Shown: piece after piece, positions 11,307 to 20,747 of the stretch
Layout: each line of letters starts with the position of its first letter
How positions within the stretch are numbered: the stretch's first letter is position 1
Assembly: GCF_900112025.1 (NCBI RefSeq)
Contig: NZ_FOKL01000006.1
Coordinates: 167,154 to 231,153, forward strand
DNA: 64,000 bases
Reading direction: 5' to 3'
Source of the DNA: Janthinobacterium sp. 344
Lineage (GTDB): Bacteria > Pseudomonadota > Gammaproteobacteria > Burkholderiales > Burkholderiaceae_D
Program-made: the position numbers and the translations under genes
The notes under the pieces: model-generated
Seen by the model: the letters and a program-made list of their open reading frames with translations, nothing else
Databases searched by the model: none
Told to the model about the DNA's origin: nothing

Positions 11307-11927
11307 ATGTCCGATTCTACCTTCCTGATGTACCTGCTGGCACTGGCCGGCGCCTTTTTATTGCCGGGCCCCGACATGGCGCTGGTGCTGGCGACGGGCG
11401 CCGCGCGCGGCGTGGCCACGGCGCTGGTGACGGCGCTGGGCATCGCCGGCGCGCGCGCCGTGCACGTGGCGCTGTCGGGCGCCGGCCTGGCGGCGCTGAT
11501 GGTGACGCATCCGCAAGCCTTGCGCTGGGTCAAATGGGCGGGCGCCGCCTACCTGCTGTACCTGGCGGCCCGCCTGCTGCAGTCGGCCCTGTCGAAAACC
11601 GCCACGCCCGAGGCGCAGGCGCCCGCCACGGCGCACAGCGCGCGCGCCAGCTTCGTGCGCGGCTTCCTGACGAATCTGCTCAATCCGAAGGCACTGCTGT
11701 TTTGCAGCATGTTCCTGCCGCAATTCGTCGTCGGCAGCGAGAGCGTCGGCCTGCAATACTTGCGCCTGGGCACCGTCCTGGTGCTGGTGGGCCTGCTGTT
11801 CGACGCCGTCTACGCCATCGCCGCAGCGCGCCTGGCGCGCCGCCTGCGCGGCAAGCCTTCCCCTTACGGCAAGTTCGTGCTGCCCACCGTCTTCGTCTTG
11901 CTGGCGGGACGGCTGGTGCTGGGCTGA
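11307..11927 (+). CDS. LysE/RhtB family amino-acid exporter
   Basis: Inner-membrane translocator of 206 residues with about six hydrophobic segments. The N-terminal signature LPGPDMALVLATGAARGVATAL is that of the LysE/RhtB superfamily, and GFLTNLLNPKALLF is the second conserved motif. Substrate is unknown; the divergent Lrp-type regulator suggests an amino acid. Its 3' end overlaps the convergent TPR-protein gene by 64 nt. Confidence 0.92.
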   Translation: MSDSTFLMYLLALAGAFLLPGPDMALVLATGAARGVATALVTALGIAGARAVHVALSGAGLAALMVTHPQALRWVKWAGAAYLLYLAARLLQSALSKTATPEAQAPATAHSARASFVRGFLTNLLNPKALLFCSMFLPQFVVGSESVGLQYLRLGTVLVLVGLLFDAVYAIAAARLARRLRGKPSPYGKFVLPTVFVLLAGRLVLG

Positions 11928-13300
11928 ACTTCCGGCGCAAGCGGCGACCCGCCGGCAAAGAAGTCGGGGTAGTCGTTCAACAGGCTGCGCTCCAACTCAT
12001 TGACCTTGCGAAATTGCCGCAGCGACGGCGCCATGGCCCGGCCCGCATCCCAGCTGCGCCAGGCGTTCGGCGCATCGAATTGCGCGTAGAGCGCGTCGCC
12101 CAGGTCCTGGTAGGCGGCCGCCATGTGCGGCTTGGCGTGCAGCACTTGCAGATACAGGGCCATCGCTGCCTGCCGTTGCCCCAGCTGGGCGCGCAGTTGT
12201 CCCTCGAACAAAGCCAGTACGGGCTGTGCCAGTCCATATTCCTGGCGCAAGTCCTGCACGGTGGCCAGCGCGGCCTGCATGCCTTCCTTGTCCTTGGCCA
12301 GCAGCGCCCGCGTCAAGTCATGGATGGGCTGGCATGCCTGCATGGCCAGCTGCTGCTGCGGCGTGAGCTTTTCCACCAGCGCGCCCGTGGAGAAATGGTC
12401 TTCCAGCATGGTCAAAAAAGCCTCGAAGGGCTGGTCTGCGGCAAAAAGCCTTTCCGCTTCGGCCCGCAGCGCCGGATGCGCCCCGGGTTCCAGCGGCGGC
12501 AGCAGCGCCGCCTGCGCCAGCACGCGTTCGAGTACGGGCGCATCGGCCGCCAGCGGGCGGGGCCGGTACACGGACAAGGCATACGTGGCCGGTACGCCCG
12601 CCGTCATGGCGCTGATGCGGAAATGGCGCGCGACTTTGCCGGCCATCTGCTGATGATGCAAGGTGAATGCGGCGGGAATGCGCTTGCCGTCGGCCAGCAT
12701 CTTCAGCACCGCCGGGTGGCCGCCCCACGTGTAGCGCAACCACTGGGCAAACGCCGCGGCATCGTCGCCGCTGACGGGGCTTCCAGCAATATCCAGGCGC
12801 AGCAGGGGCTGCCCATCGAGCGACCACAGTACGGCGCCGTCGAGCACTTGCGGCAGCAAGGGTCCGCGCCGCTTGTTGTCCAGCACCGACAAAGCTTGCT
12901 CCTCATACACGGGCGGCGTCGCGTGCTGGCCAAGGCCGCCCGCCTTCAACATGCCGACGATGCCCTGCCGGTGGCCCAGCTCAGCGGCGCGCGAACCCGC
13001 CACGTCGAACAGCGAATACGTGTCGTAGGTGGACGCCGCCGTATCGATCCTGTAGCGGCGGCGCGTGGCAAAGTCAAACACGGACAAGGTGTGGCCGTCG
13101 CGGACGCTGATGAAATGTTCGCCCAGCACCACGTCGCTGTCCTGCCTTTCCCGCGCGGGCAGACTGGTTTTCACGCCGGGCTGGTTGACGCGCTCGGTCG
13201 TCACCGTGACGTGGAACGCGACGCTGGCCTGGGCCGCGCTGGCGCCCAGGAAAAGGAAGGCAAGCACGCTGGCGCGGCGCAAGGCGGGAACAAGGAACAT
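11864..13300 (-). CDS. Secreted protein with C-terminal TPR-like region, function unknown
   Basis: Protein of 478 residues with a signal peptide (MFLVPALRRASVLAFLFLGASAAQA). Residues about 30-250 look like a beta-rich domain without recognisable motifs. Residues about 330-430 are alanine- and leucine-rich helical pairs resembling TPRs (ALFEGQLRAQLGQRQAAMALYLQVL and AAAYQDLGDALYAQ). I do not recognise the family. The last 21 codons overlap the end of the convergent lysE-type gene, so the tail is antisense to it. Confidence 0.65.
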   Translation of the reverse strand: MFLVPALRRASVLAFLFLGASAAQASVAFHVTVTTERVNQPGVKTSLPARERQDSDVVLGEHFISVRDGHTLSVFDFATRRRYRIDTAASTYDTYSLFDVAGSRAAELGHRQGIVGMLKAGGLGQHATPPVYEEQALSVLDNKRRGPLLPQVLDGAVLWSLDGQPLLRLDIAGSPVSGDDAAAFAQWLRYTWGGHPAVLKMLADGKRIPAAFTLHHQQMAGKVARHFRISAMTAGVPATYALSVYRPRPLAADAPVLERVLAQAALLPPLEPGAHPALRAEAERLFAADQPFEAFLTMLEDHFSTGALVEKLTPQQQLAMQACQPIHDLTRALLAKDKEGMQAALATVQDLRQEYGLAQPVLALFEGQLRAQLGQRQAAMALYLQVLHAKPHMAAAYQDLGDALYAQFDAPNAWRSWDAGRAMAPSLRQFRKVNELERSLLNDYPDFFAGGSPLAPEVQPSTSRPASKTKTVGSTNLP

Positions 13301-13372
13301 GGCGGATGATGCGGTGAAGAAATGCTGATTCTAAGGCAAAGCACGCGCTTGTCCCGTTTTGCTGACAAGCAT

Positions 13373-13399
13373 AAAAAAAGACAGCCGCAGCTGTCTTTT
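13373..13399 (-). terminator. Intrinsic terminator after phaB
   Basis: The minus strand reads a 10-bp stem AAAAGACAGC/GCTGTCTTTT with a 4-nt TGCG loop followed by three more T residues. It lies 21 nt after the phaB stop and ends the phaA-phaB unit. Confidence 0.85.
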
Positions 13400-13419
13400 C
13401 TGGTTTACCGCAACAACGA

Positions 13420-14160
13420 TTACGACATGTGCTGGCCGCCGTTGATCGAGATATTCGCGCCCGTGACGAACGCCGCCTCATCGGAAGCCAGGTAGGCCAC
13501 CAGGCCCGCCACTTCTTCCGGCTTGCCCAGGCGCGCCATCGGAATTTGCGGAATGATTTTGCTGTCGAGCACTTCCTGCGGAATCGCCATGACCATCTTG
13601 GTGCCGATGTAGCCGGGCGAGATGGTGTTGACGGTGACGTTCTTGCGCGCCACTTCCAGCGCCAGCGACTTGGTGAAGCCGTGCATGCCCGCCTTTGCGG
13701 CGGAATAGTTGGTCTGGCCGAAGGCGCCCTTCTGGCCGTTCACGGACGAGATATTGATGATGCGGCCCCAGCCGCGTTCCACCATGCCGTCGCAGACGGG
13801 CTTGGTCATGTTGAAGACGGAATCGAGGTTGGTGCCCATCACGGCGTCCCAGTTCGGCTTGTCCATCTTCTTGAAGGTCATGTCGCGCGTGATGCCGGCA
13901 TTGTTCACCAGCACGTCGACGGGACCGATTTCCGCTTCCACGGCCGCCACGCAGGCCGCCGCCGAATCGTAGTCGGCCACGTCGCACGGATACGCCTTGA
14001 AATCGTAGCCCATGTCCTTCGTCGTCGCCAGCCATTCCGCGACCTTCGGATTACCCGGGGAATAGGTCGTCACCACGCGATAGCCGAGCGCCGCCAGCTT
14101 GAAACACACCGCTTCGCCCAGACCACCCATGCCACCAGTTACCAATGCAACTCTTGCCAT
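13420..14160 (-). CDS. phaB: Acetoacetyl-CoA reductase
   Basis: Short-chain dehydrogenase that reduces acetoacetyl-CoA to (R)-3-hydroxybutyryl-CoA with NADPH, the second step of PHB synthesis. The 246-residue protein has the cofactor loop TGGMGGLGEA, NNAGITRD, the catalytic Ser in ISSVNGQKGAFG and Tyr-Lys in NYSAAKAG. The start at 14160 is preferred over 14166 because GAGGGG sits 6 nt before it, and 246 residues is the length of Cupriavidus PhaB. phaA lies upstream on the same strand, separated by a 15-bp terminal-inverted-repeat element. Confidence 0.95.
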   Translation of the reverse strand: MARVALVTGGMGGLGEAVCFKLAALGYRVVTTYSPGNPKVAEWLATTKDMGYDFKAYPCDVADYDSAAACVAAVEAEIGPVDVLVNNAGITRDMTFKKMDKPNWDAVMGTNLDSVFNMTKPVCDGMVERGWGRIINISSVNGQKGAFGQTNYSAAKAGMHGFTKSLALEVARKNVTVNTISPGYIGTKMVMAIPQEVLDSKIIPQIPMARLGKPEEVAGLVAYLASDEAAFVTGANISINGGQHMS

Positions 14161-14247
14161 TTTCATCCCCTCAGTGTCGTTCTATTGCTAAAAAGTTAAT
14201 AATCTAATCAAAGCAATCCGTGCCGCCAATCCATCCAGCGGCGGATT

Positions 14248-14365
14248 ACATCGAACCTGACCGTAGCGAGCGGCAGCGAGTTGTGGCTAAGAAGCGCAAC
14301 CGTGCTCTAGCACGGTGAGCATCGCAGGCCGCAAATCGCGACGCGCAGTAGGTCAGGTTCGATGT
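14248..14365 (+). repeat. Dispersed structured element, copy 1 (phaA-phaB spacer)
   Basis: A 118-nt unit bounded by a perfect 15-bp inverted repeat (left 14248-14262, right 14351-14365). Inside lie the conserved blocks GTAGCGAGCGGCAGCGAG and GTGAGCATCGCAGGCCGC, and a central stem CCGTGCT/AGCACGG. Related copies occur at 41651 and 32328. No reading frame is present. Its place between phaA and phaB means any transcript of both must pass through it. Confidence 0.8.
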
Positions 14366-14371
14366 TCACCA

Positions 14372-15550
14372 TTAGTCGCGTTCGATGGCCAGGGCCACGC
14401 CCATGCCACCGCCGATGCACAGCGCGGCCAGGCCTTTCTTGGCGTCGCGGCGTATCATTTCGTGGATCAGCGTCACCAGGATGCGCGCACCGGAGGCGCC
14501 GATCGGGTGGCCGATGGCAATCGCGCCGCCGTTCACGTTGATCTTGCTGGTATCCCAGCCCATTTCCTTGTTGACGGCAATCGCTTGCGCGGCAAACGCT
14601 TCGTTGATTTCCATCAGGTCCAGCTCTTCATGCGTCCAGCCGGCTTTTTTCAGGCACAAACGCGACGCGGAGACGGGGCCCATGCCCATGACGGCCGGGT
14701 CCAGGCCCGACGAGGCGTAAGCCTTGATGCGTGCCAGCGGTTTCAGGCCCAGTTCCTTCGCTTGCGAGGCGGACATCATGATGACGGCGGCGGCGCCGTC
14801 GTTCAGGCCCGAGGCATTGCCGGCCGTGACGGTGCCGTCCTTGGCGAACGCGGGACGCAGGCCGGCCAGCGATTCCAGGGTCGAGCCCGGCTTGATGTAT
14901 TCGTCGCTGTCGAAGACCACGCTGCCCTTCTTGCTGGTGATTTCCAGCGGCAGGATTTCATCCTTGAACTTGCCGGCCTTGTGCGCCGCTTCCGCCTTCA
15001 GCTGCGACTGCAGCGCGAATTCATCCTGCTCGGCGCGCGTCACTTCGTATTTCTTGGCGACGTTTTCCGCCGTGATGCCCATGTGGTACTGGTTGTACAC
15101 GTCCCACAGGCCGTCGACGATCATGGTGTCGATCATCTTGAAGTCGCCCATGCGGAAACCGTCGCGCGAGCCGTTCATCGCGTGCGGCGAGGCGCTCATG
15201 TTTTCCTGGCCGCCGGCGATGATGATGTTGGCGTCGCCGCACTTGATCGCCTGTGCCGCCAGGTGCGTGGCCTTCAGGCCGCTGCCGCAGACTTTATTGA
15301 TGGTGAAAGCGGGTATGCTGCTCGGCAAGCCGGCCTTGATGACGGCCTGGCGCGCGGCGTTCTGGCCGACGGCGGCCGTCAATACCTGGCCCAGGATGGC
15401 TTCGCCGATCAGGTTCGGGTCGATGCCGGTCTGTGCCAGCAAACCCTTGATTACATGCGCGCCCAGTTCGGACGCAGGAATCTTGGCCAGACTGCCACCG
15501 AATTTGCCGACTGCGGTACGGCCGGCGGCCACGATTACGACATCATCCAT
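14372..15550 (-). CDS. phaA: Acetyl-CoA acetyltransferase (beta-ketothiolase)
   Basis: Condenses two acetyl-CoA into acetoacetyl-CoA, the first step of PHB synthesis. The 392-residue protein has all catalytic residues at standard positions: Cys88 (NKVCGSG), His348 (IGHPIGASG) and Cys378 (CIGGGMG). Length matches PhaA exactly. It is followed by phaB and preceded by the phasin gene phaP, all on the same strand; no phaC synthase is in the window. Confidence 0.96.
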   Translation of the reverse strand: MDDVVIVAAGRTAVGKFGGSLAKIPASELGAHVIKGLLAQTGIDPNLIGEAILGQVLTAAVGQNAARQAVIKAGLPSSIPAFTINKVCGSGLKATHLAAQAIKCGDANIIIAGGQENMSASPHAMNGSRDGFRMGDFKMIDTMIVDGLWDVYNQYHMGITAENVAKKYEVTRAEQDEFALQSQLKAEAAHKAGKFKDEILPLEITSKKGSVVFDSDEYIKPGSTLESLAGLRPAFAKDGTVTAGNASGLNDGAAAVIMMSASQAKELGLKPLARIKAYASSGLDPAVMGMGPVSASRLCLKKAGWTHEELDLMEINEAFAAQAIAVNKEMGWDTSKINVNGGAIAIGHPIGASGARILVTLIHEMIRRDAKKGLAALCIGGGMGVALAIERD

Positions 15551-15768
15551 TTATTTCTCCGATATGCAGGCCACGAAGGCCAAGGTCAAGGTGCTAATAG
15601 AATCCAATCCAATGAATCCGGGAAGACACAGCAGGCTGTGTTTCATTCTAGCGCGGCATAGGCCACAGTTCCAGCGCCGCACGGCAGGCGGCAACGATGT
15701 CTGCCGGCCCGGCGGTGGCGACGGGCGGCCTGGCGCGGCGGATAGCCGCTGCCCGGGCCGCGACGCGC

Positions 15769-16254
15769 TTACGCCCGACTTGCGGGACGCGTGTTTTTAT
15801 TTTTATCATACCCTTCATCCGCCCCGCCGAAAGGGGTTTTTAGAAAATTATTGAAGGGAATAATCAGGGGCACGGGGGTTTGCTTTACCACCTGCAACAG
15901 CTCGCCAAATTTTTGACGCGATGCAGCAAACTCACCCTTTGTCACGGTATCGAATTTCTCCTGCGTTTCTTGGGCAACATCCTTTGCCTGGCGACCATAT
16001 GCACCGATGCGCTCGATGGCCAGTTGCGACTGCGTGCGCGACAACTGCAGCAGCGTCTGCGGATCTTTTGCCGACAGCAGCTGATTGCCCGCCACCGCAG
16101 CGGCGGCCAGCGCCGTGCGGGCCGCATCGAGTTGCAAGTCGAGCACGCTGGCGCCACTGTCAAAGGCGGCCTGGGCATACGCTTGCGCGCTGATCAATTG
16201 CGCTTCCACCACAGCCTTGCCGGCCAGTGTCCATTGCTCGGAAAATGAAAACAT
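15769..16254 (-). CDS. phaP: Phasin family protein
   Basis: PHB granule surface protein of 161 residues: amphipathic, alanine- and glutamine-rich, helical, without membrane segments or signal peptide. The N-terminus FSFSEQW...VVEAQ and the central [20 protein letters not shown] match the Phasin_2 family of Burkholderiales. The start at 16254 is chosen because GGAGAGGA lies 5 nt upstream, within what would be codons of the longer frame from 16269. It precedes phaA by 218 nt. An Fnr-like box at 16335-16348 suggests oxygen-dependent expression. Confidence 0.9.
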   Translation of the reverse strand: MFSFSEQWTLAGKAVVEAQLISAQAYAQAAFDSGASVLDLQLDAARTALAAAAVAGNQLLSAKDPQTLLQLSRTQSQLAIERIGAYGRQAKDVAQETQEKFDTVTKGEFAASRQKFGELLQVVKQTPVPLIIPFNNFLKTPFGGADEGYDKNKNTRPASRA

Positions 16255-16334
16255 AGTGTTCCTCTCCAATGTGAAGGCGGTGCCATGTTGCGCCGCACAG
16301 TGCTCAACTGTAAGCGGTGGTTCATTGCTGAACC

Positions 16335-16348
16335 TTGATATAGCTCAA
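16335..16348 (-). promoter_or_regulatory. Fnr/Anr-like box upstream of phaP
   Basis: TTGATATAGCTCAA matches the Fnr consensus TTGAT-N4-ATCAA in nine of ten positions. A minus-strand TTACAG at 16308-16313 could be the -10 of phaP; the box centre would then lie near -41, the class II activator position. The site is between the metR and phaP genes. Confidence 0.5.
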
Positions 16349-16383
16349 GCTTTTCTGTTGGTTTGTTTCCAATTCAACGTTGA

Positions 16384-17292
16384 TCAAGACAACAACTTGA
16401 TACCGTCCAGCGACGCCGCGCACTGCTCGCGTATCACGCTGACGAAGTCGCGCACATACGCCTTGTCCTGCAGCGGCTCCGGCACGGAGACATACAGGTC
16501 GCTCCACAAGCCATGTTCGCCCACCGGGCGCGCCACCACATAATCGTAATCGACATAATTCTTGATGGCCCAGTTCGGCAAGGCGGCGATGCCGCGCCGG
16601 CTGGCCACCAGCTGCAGCACGGCGACCGTCAATTCCGCCGTGCGGCGTTCAAACTGGATACCGGCGGGCCGCAGCACTTCGCGGATCAGGTCGATGCGCT
16701 CTTCCGGCACGGGATAGGTAATCAATGTTTCGCCCGTAAAGTCGCTCGCCGCCAGCCGGCGCTGCGCCTGCAGCCGGTGCTTCTGCGCCATCACCACCAG
16801 CATTTCAAAGCGGAACAGGGGAAACACGGTGAAATCGGGGCCGTACGGCGAGCCGATCACCAGATCCGCCTCGCCCGAGCGCAGCAGGTCGGCCGGTTCG
16901 CTGTGAAAGCCGGAGACAAGATCGATCTCCACTTCCGGCCAGCGCTGGCGGAACGCATCCATCACCGGCATGAGCCAGTCGAAACAGGTATGGCATTCGA
17001 GCGCCACGCGCAGCTGCCCCTTGTCGCCCTGCGACAGGCGCGCCACGTCGCGCTCGGCCAGCTCGATCTCGGGCAGCAGCTTGTCGGCCAGCGCCAGCAA
17101 GCGGCTGCCCGTGGCCGTAAACGCGATCGGCATCGACTTGCGCTCGAACAAAGGCGCGTTGTAGCGCTCTTCCAGCAAGCGGATCTGGTGCGACAGCGCC
17201 GACTGGGTCAGGTTGAGCAGCTGCGCCGCGCGCACCAGGCTGCCGGATGAACGCAGGGCACTCAGGGTGCGCAGGTGGCGAATTTCTAGCAT
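16384..17292 (-). CDS. metR: LysR-type regulator MetR
   Basis: Homocysteine-responsive activator of methionine genes, 302 residues. The N-terminal winged helix-turn-helix (residues 1-60, [13 protein letters not shown]...[16 protein letters not shown]) is followed by the LysR substrate domain with the MetR-typical [19 protein letters not shown] stretch. It is divergent from metE, with a MetR box between them. Confidence 0.95.
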   Translation of the reverse strand: MLEIRHLRTLSALRSSGSLVRAAQLLNLTQSALSHQIRLLEERYNAPLFERKSMPIAFTATGSRLLALADKLLPEIELAERDVARLSQGDKGQLRVALECHTCFDWLMPVMDAFRQRWPEVEIDLVSGFHSEPADLLRSGEADLVIGSPYGPDFTVFPLFRFEMLVVMAQKHRLQAQRRLAASDFTGETLITYPVPEERIDLIREVLRPAGIQFERRTAELTVAVLQLVASRRGIAALPNWAIKNYVDYDYVVARPVGEHGLWSDLYVSVPEPLQDKAYVRDFVSVIREQCAASLDGIKLLS

Positions 17293-17313
17293 CGGGAAAA
17301 TGAATGATCGACG

Positions 17314-17326
17314 TGAATTATTTTCA
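17314..17326. promoter_or_regulatory. MetR box TGAA-N5-TTCA
   Basis: TGAATTATTTTCA is a perfect match to the MetR operator consensus and lies midway in the 118-nt metR-metE spacer. It is expected to serve activation of metE and autoregulation of metR. Confidence 0.75.
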
Positions 17327-17410
17327 TGTTATTCGGCAAAATGTTTCGTTTTGATTATAAATCAGATTGCCGCACACTCTAGCGCATCCACATTAAATCT
17401 CGATGACATC

Positions 17411-19732
17411 ATGACCGTCCACACGCATATTCTTGGCTTTCCCCGTATCGGCGCCGCGCGCGAACTGAAAGTGGCGCTGGAAAGCCACTGGCGCGGCGAA
17501 CTCTCCGCGGCGGCCTTGGAAGCCACGGGGCAACAATTGCGCGCGCGCCACTGGGCGCAGCAAAGGGAGGCGGGCCTCGATTACGTCACCGTGGGCGACT
17601 TCGCCTGGTATGACCAGATGGCCAACCATATCCAGCTGCTGGGCTGCGAACCGGCGCGTTTCGACTTTGACGCGCAGCAATCGCCGCTGTCGCGCTATTT
17701 CACCATGGCGCGCGGCGACGACAGCCAGGCGGATCGCGCCGCATGCGGCCACGGCCACCAGGAACACGGAGCCGGCCGGCACGCGCTGGAAATGCGCAAG
17801 TGGTTTGACACGAATTACCATTACCTGGTGCCCGAATTGTCGCCGCTGACGCGCTTTGCGCTGGCCGGTGAGCGCCTGTTCGATGAAGTGGCCGAGGCGC
17901 AGGCGCTGGGCCACCAGGTCAAGGCGGCCCTCATCGGCCCCCTCACCTTCCTGTGGCTGGGCAAGGAAAAGACGCCCGCCGGGTCAAGCTTTGACCGCCT
18001 GGCCCTACTGGAACAATTGCTGCCCGTCTACGGCGCCCTGCTCGACCGCCTGAAACGGCAAGGCGTGGCCTGGGTGCAGGTCGACGAACCGATCCTGGGC
18101 CTGGACTTGCCCCACGCGTGGCGCAGCGCGTTTGAAAGCAGCTACTGGCAACTGAACCAGGTGGGCGTGAATATCCTGCTGGCGACGTATTTCTCGCCGC
18201 TGGAAGAAAACCTCAGCCTGGCTTGCCGCCTGCCCGTGGCCGGCCTGCACGTCGATGGCATCCGCGCGCCGCATGAACTGACCAGCATCACGGACTGGCT
18301 GCCCGCGCACAAGGTGCTGTCGATCGGCATCGTCGATGGGCGCAATATCTGGCGCACCGACCTCGACGCGGCCCTGGCCGTGCTGCAGCCGCTGGCGGCC
18401 AGGCGCAACGGCCAGCTGTGGCTGGCGCCATCGTGCTCCCTGCTGCACGTGCCGTTCAGCCTGGAAGGCGAGACGGAGCTGGAGAGCGACATCCAGCCCT
18501 GGCTGGCGTTCGCCACGGAAAAGCTGGCGGAATTGGCCGTGCTCAAAGGTGCGCTGGCAGGCCATCCCGATGACGCCGCGCTGGCAAGGTCCCGTCTGGC
18601 CATCGCCAGCCGCCGCGCCAGCGCCCGCGTGCATCGCCCGCCGGTGGCACAGCGGCTGCAGGCGCTCACGCCCACCGTCGACCGGCGCGATTCCAGCTTC
18701 CCGCAGCGCCAGGCCATGCAGCGCGCGCGCTTCCAGCTGCCCGACTTCCCCACGACGACCATCGGTTCCTTCCCGCAAACGACGGCCATCCGCGCCGCCC
18801 GCGCGCGTTTCAAGCGGGGCGAGCTGGCGGCGGCCGACTATGAACGGCAGATGCGCGCCGAAATCGCCCACGCCGTGCGCCGCCAGGAAGCGCTGGGCCT
18901 GGACGTGCTCGTGCATGGCGAAGCGGAACGCAACGACATGGTGGAATACTTCGGCGAGCAGCTCGACGGCTTCGCCTTCACGCGCCACGGCTGGGTGCAG
19001 TCCTACGGTTCGCGCTGCGTCAAGCCGCCCATCCTCTATGGCGACGTGCAGCGCCCCGCCGCCATGACGGTGGCCTGGACCGTGCACGCGCAAAGCCTGA
19101 CGCGCAAACCCATGAAAGGCATGCTGACGGGCCCCGTAACGATGCTGCAATGGTCGTTCGTGCGCGACGACCAGCCGCGCGCGACGACGGCGCTGCAGCT
19201 GGCCCTGGCCATCCGCGATGAAGTGCAAGACCTGGAAACGGCCGGCATCGGCATCATCCAGATCGACGAGCCGGCCCTCCGCGAAGGCTTGCCGCTGCGC
19301 CGCGGCCAGTGGGACGCCTACCTGGACTGGGCCACGCGCGCCTTCCGCATCGCCGCCTCGGTGGTCGGCGACGCGACGCAGATCCACACGCACATGTGCT
19401 ACGCGCAGTTCAACGACATCCTGCCGCAGATCGCCGCCATGGATGCGGACGTCGTCACGATCGAGACGAGCCGCTCGGACATGGAACTGCTGGCGGGTTT
19501 TGGCCACTTCCAGTACCCGAACGAGATCGGCCCCGGCGTGTACGACATCCACTCGCCGCGCATCCCCAGCACCGTCGACATGGTGACATTGCTGCAAAAA
19601 GCCAGCGCCGTCATTCCGCCAGCCCATTTATGGGTGAATCCGGACTGCGGCCTGAAGACGCGGGGCTGGGCGGAAACGGAGGTGGCCTTGAAAAACATGG
19701 TCGCGGCGGCGCGGCAGATGCGCGCAGCCTGA
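17411..19732 (+). CDS. metE: Cobalamin-independent methionine synthase
   Basis: Transfers the methyl group from 5-methyltetrahydropteroyltriglutamate to homocysteine. The 773-residue protein has the two-barrel MetE organisation. Zinc ligands are His661 and Cys663 (THMCYAQF), Glu685 and Cys746 ([10 protein letters not shown]). Each is exactly 20 residues later than in E. coli MetE, which matches an extra Cys/His-rich loop at about residues 102-125 ([14 protein letters not shown]). The start at 17411 is the family start ([14 protein letters not shown]); an upstream in-frame extension runs into metR. Confidence 0.96.
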   Translation: MTVHTHILGFPRIGAARELKVALESHWRGELSAAALEATGQQLRARHWAQQREAGLDYVTVGDFAWYDQMANHIQLLGCEPARFDFDAQQSPLSRYFTMARGDDSQADRAACGHGHQEHGAGRHALEMRKWFDTNYHYLVPELSPLTRFALAGERLFDEVAEAQALGHQVKAALIGPLTFLWLGKEKTPAGSSFDRLALLEQLLPVYGALLDRLKRQGVAWVQVDEPILGLDLPHAWRSAFESSYWQLNQVGVNILLATYFSPLEENLSLACRLPVAGLHVDGIRAPHELTSITDWLPAHKVLSIGIVDGRNIWRTDLDAALAVLQPLAARRNGQLWLAPSCSLLHVPFSLEGETELESDIQPWLAFATEKLAELAVLKGALAGHPDDAALARSRLAIASRRASARVHRPPVAQRLQALTPTVDRRDSSFPQRQAMQRARFQLPDFPTTTIGSFPQTTAIRAARARFKRGELAAADYERQMRAEIAHAVRRQEALGLDVLVHGEAERNDMVEYFGEQLDGFAFTRHGWVQSYGSRCVKPPILYGDVQRPAAMTVAWTVHAQSLTRKPMKGMLTGPVTMLQWSFVRDDQPRATTALQLALAIRDEVQDLETAGIGIIQIDEPALREGLPLRRGQWDAYLDWATRAFRIAASVVGDATQIHTHMCYAQFNDILPQIAAMDADVVTIETSRSDMELLAGFGHFQYPNEIGPGVYDIHSPRIPSTVDMVTLLQKASAVIPPAHLWVNPDCGLKTRGWAETEVALKNMVAAARQMRAA

Positions 19733-19791
19733 GCAGCCTTGGCGCCTGAGGGCGCATGCAGGGCCGCTTCGGGGGCAGCGCAGCGGTTTTC

Positions 19792-19813
19792 CGGGGCGCC
19801 GCCCGTTTTTTTT
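19792..19813 (+). terminator. Probable terminator after metE
   Basis: A short GC stem (CGGG/CCCG, loop GCGCCG) is followed by eight T residues 60 nt after the metE stop. The stem is short, so strength is uncertain. Confidence 0.5.
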
Positions 19814-19960
19814 GCCATGAAGTAGGTGTTGCCCTGCGGAATAGCACGCGCCAGGTCCCTGAGGCCGATTTTTTTGCAGTAGAATGCAAGAAATTTACTG
19901 CTCCCTATTGTTGCCGTACAGCACAGTTGGCCTGCCGCAGTTTCACCTTGATAAATGTTT

Positions 19961-20710
19961 ATGTCCAAAAGCCCGTCGCAGAAGCCTATCGAAATCAAGA
20001 TTTCCACCGTCGTCGCCGTTTCCGCCATCGTGCATAGCGCCGATACGCAGGCACTCGATGCCGCCTTGCACGACATGACGGGAGGCGTGGCGGACTTTTT
20101 CGAGGACGACCTGGCCGTGCTGGACGTGGCCGCCCTGCCGCCTGGCAGCGTGCCCGTCGACTGGGCGGCCCTGGTGGCCCTGCTGAAAAAATACCGTTTG
20201 AATGCCGTGGCCGTGCGCAATGCGCCAGCCGAGATGCACGCGGCCATCCTGGCGCAGGGCCTGAGCCTGGACAGCGGCAAGACGCGCGACGACGCGCCGC
20301 CCAAGGATGGCCCCAAGGATACCCCCACGGCGGCCGCCCAGTCGGGCGCCGACGCACAGGTGATGGTGGTCGACACGCCCGTGCGGGCCGGCCAGCGCAT
20401 TTATGCGCGCGGCTGCGACCTGATCATCACGGCCGTCGTCAACAATGGCGCGGAAATCATCGCCGACGGCAGCATCCACGTGTATTCCTCGCTGTACGGC
20501 CGCGCGCTGGCGGGCGCCTCGGGCAATGCCCAGGCGCGCATCTTCGCGCTGGCCATGGAACCGGAACTGGTCTCGATCGCGGGCGTGTACCGCACCTTCG
20601 AGGATGGTTTCCCTCCGGAAATGGCGCGCGGACCCGCGCAAATTCGTTTGGCTGGGGACAGAATCGATATACACTCTGTCAATCCGGTCACTCCCGTGAA
20701 CCGCTCTTAA
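19961..20710 (+). CDS. minC: Septum site-determining protein MinC
   Basis: Inhibitor of FtsZ assembly that acts with MinD at cell poles. About 249 residues: MinC_N domain at about 1-100, an Asp/Pro/Ala-rich linker (residues 105-130), and the C-terminal beta-helix domain from VVDTPVRAGQRIYARGCDL to the end, with the GGRxxG-type dimer surface replaced here by YGRALAGASGN. An ATG two codons earlier (19955) is equally possible. First gene of minCDE, 37 nt before minD. Confidence 0.93.
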   Translation: MSKSPSQKPIEIKISTVVAVSAIVHSADTQALDAALHDMTGGVADFFEDDLAVLDVAALPPGSVPVDWAALVALLKKYRLNAVAVRNAPAEMHAAILAQGLSLDSGKTRDDAPPKDGPKDTPTAAAQSGADAQVMVVDTPVRAGQRIYARGCDLIITAVVNNGAEIIADGSIHVYSSLYGRALAGASGNAQARIFALAMEPELVSIAGVYRTFEDGFPPEMARGPAQIRLAGDRIDIHSVNPVTPVNRS

Positions 20711-20747
20711 GCTGCACAATTCAAGAGATATCTGAAAAGGATTATTT

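Noticed and set aside
11246..13309. Plus-strand open frame of 687 codons crossing lysE and the TPR gene
   Set aside because: It runs in a different frame through two convincing genes and shows only shadow-type composition.
18005..19627. Minus-strand open frame of 540 codons opposite metE
   Set aside because: metE is unambiguous with all zinc ligands; the antisense frame has no domain.
19741..19960. Possible small gene between metE and minC
   Set aside because: Short frames of about 60-90 codons exist but lack ribosome sites and recognisable sequence; the region looks like terminator plus minC promoter.
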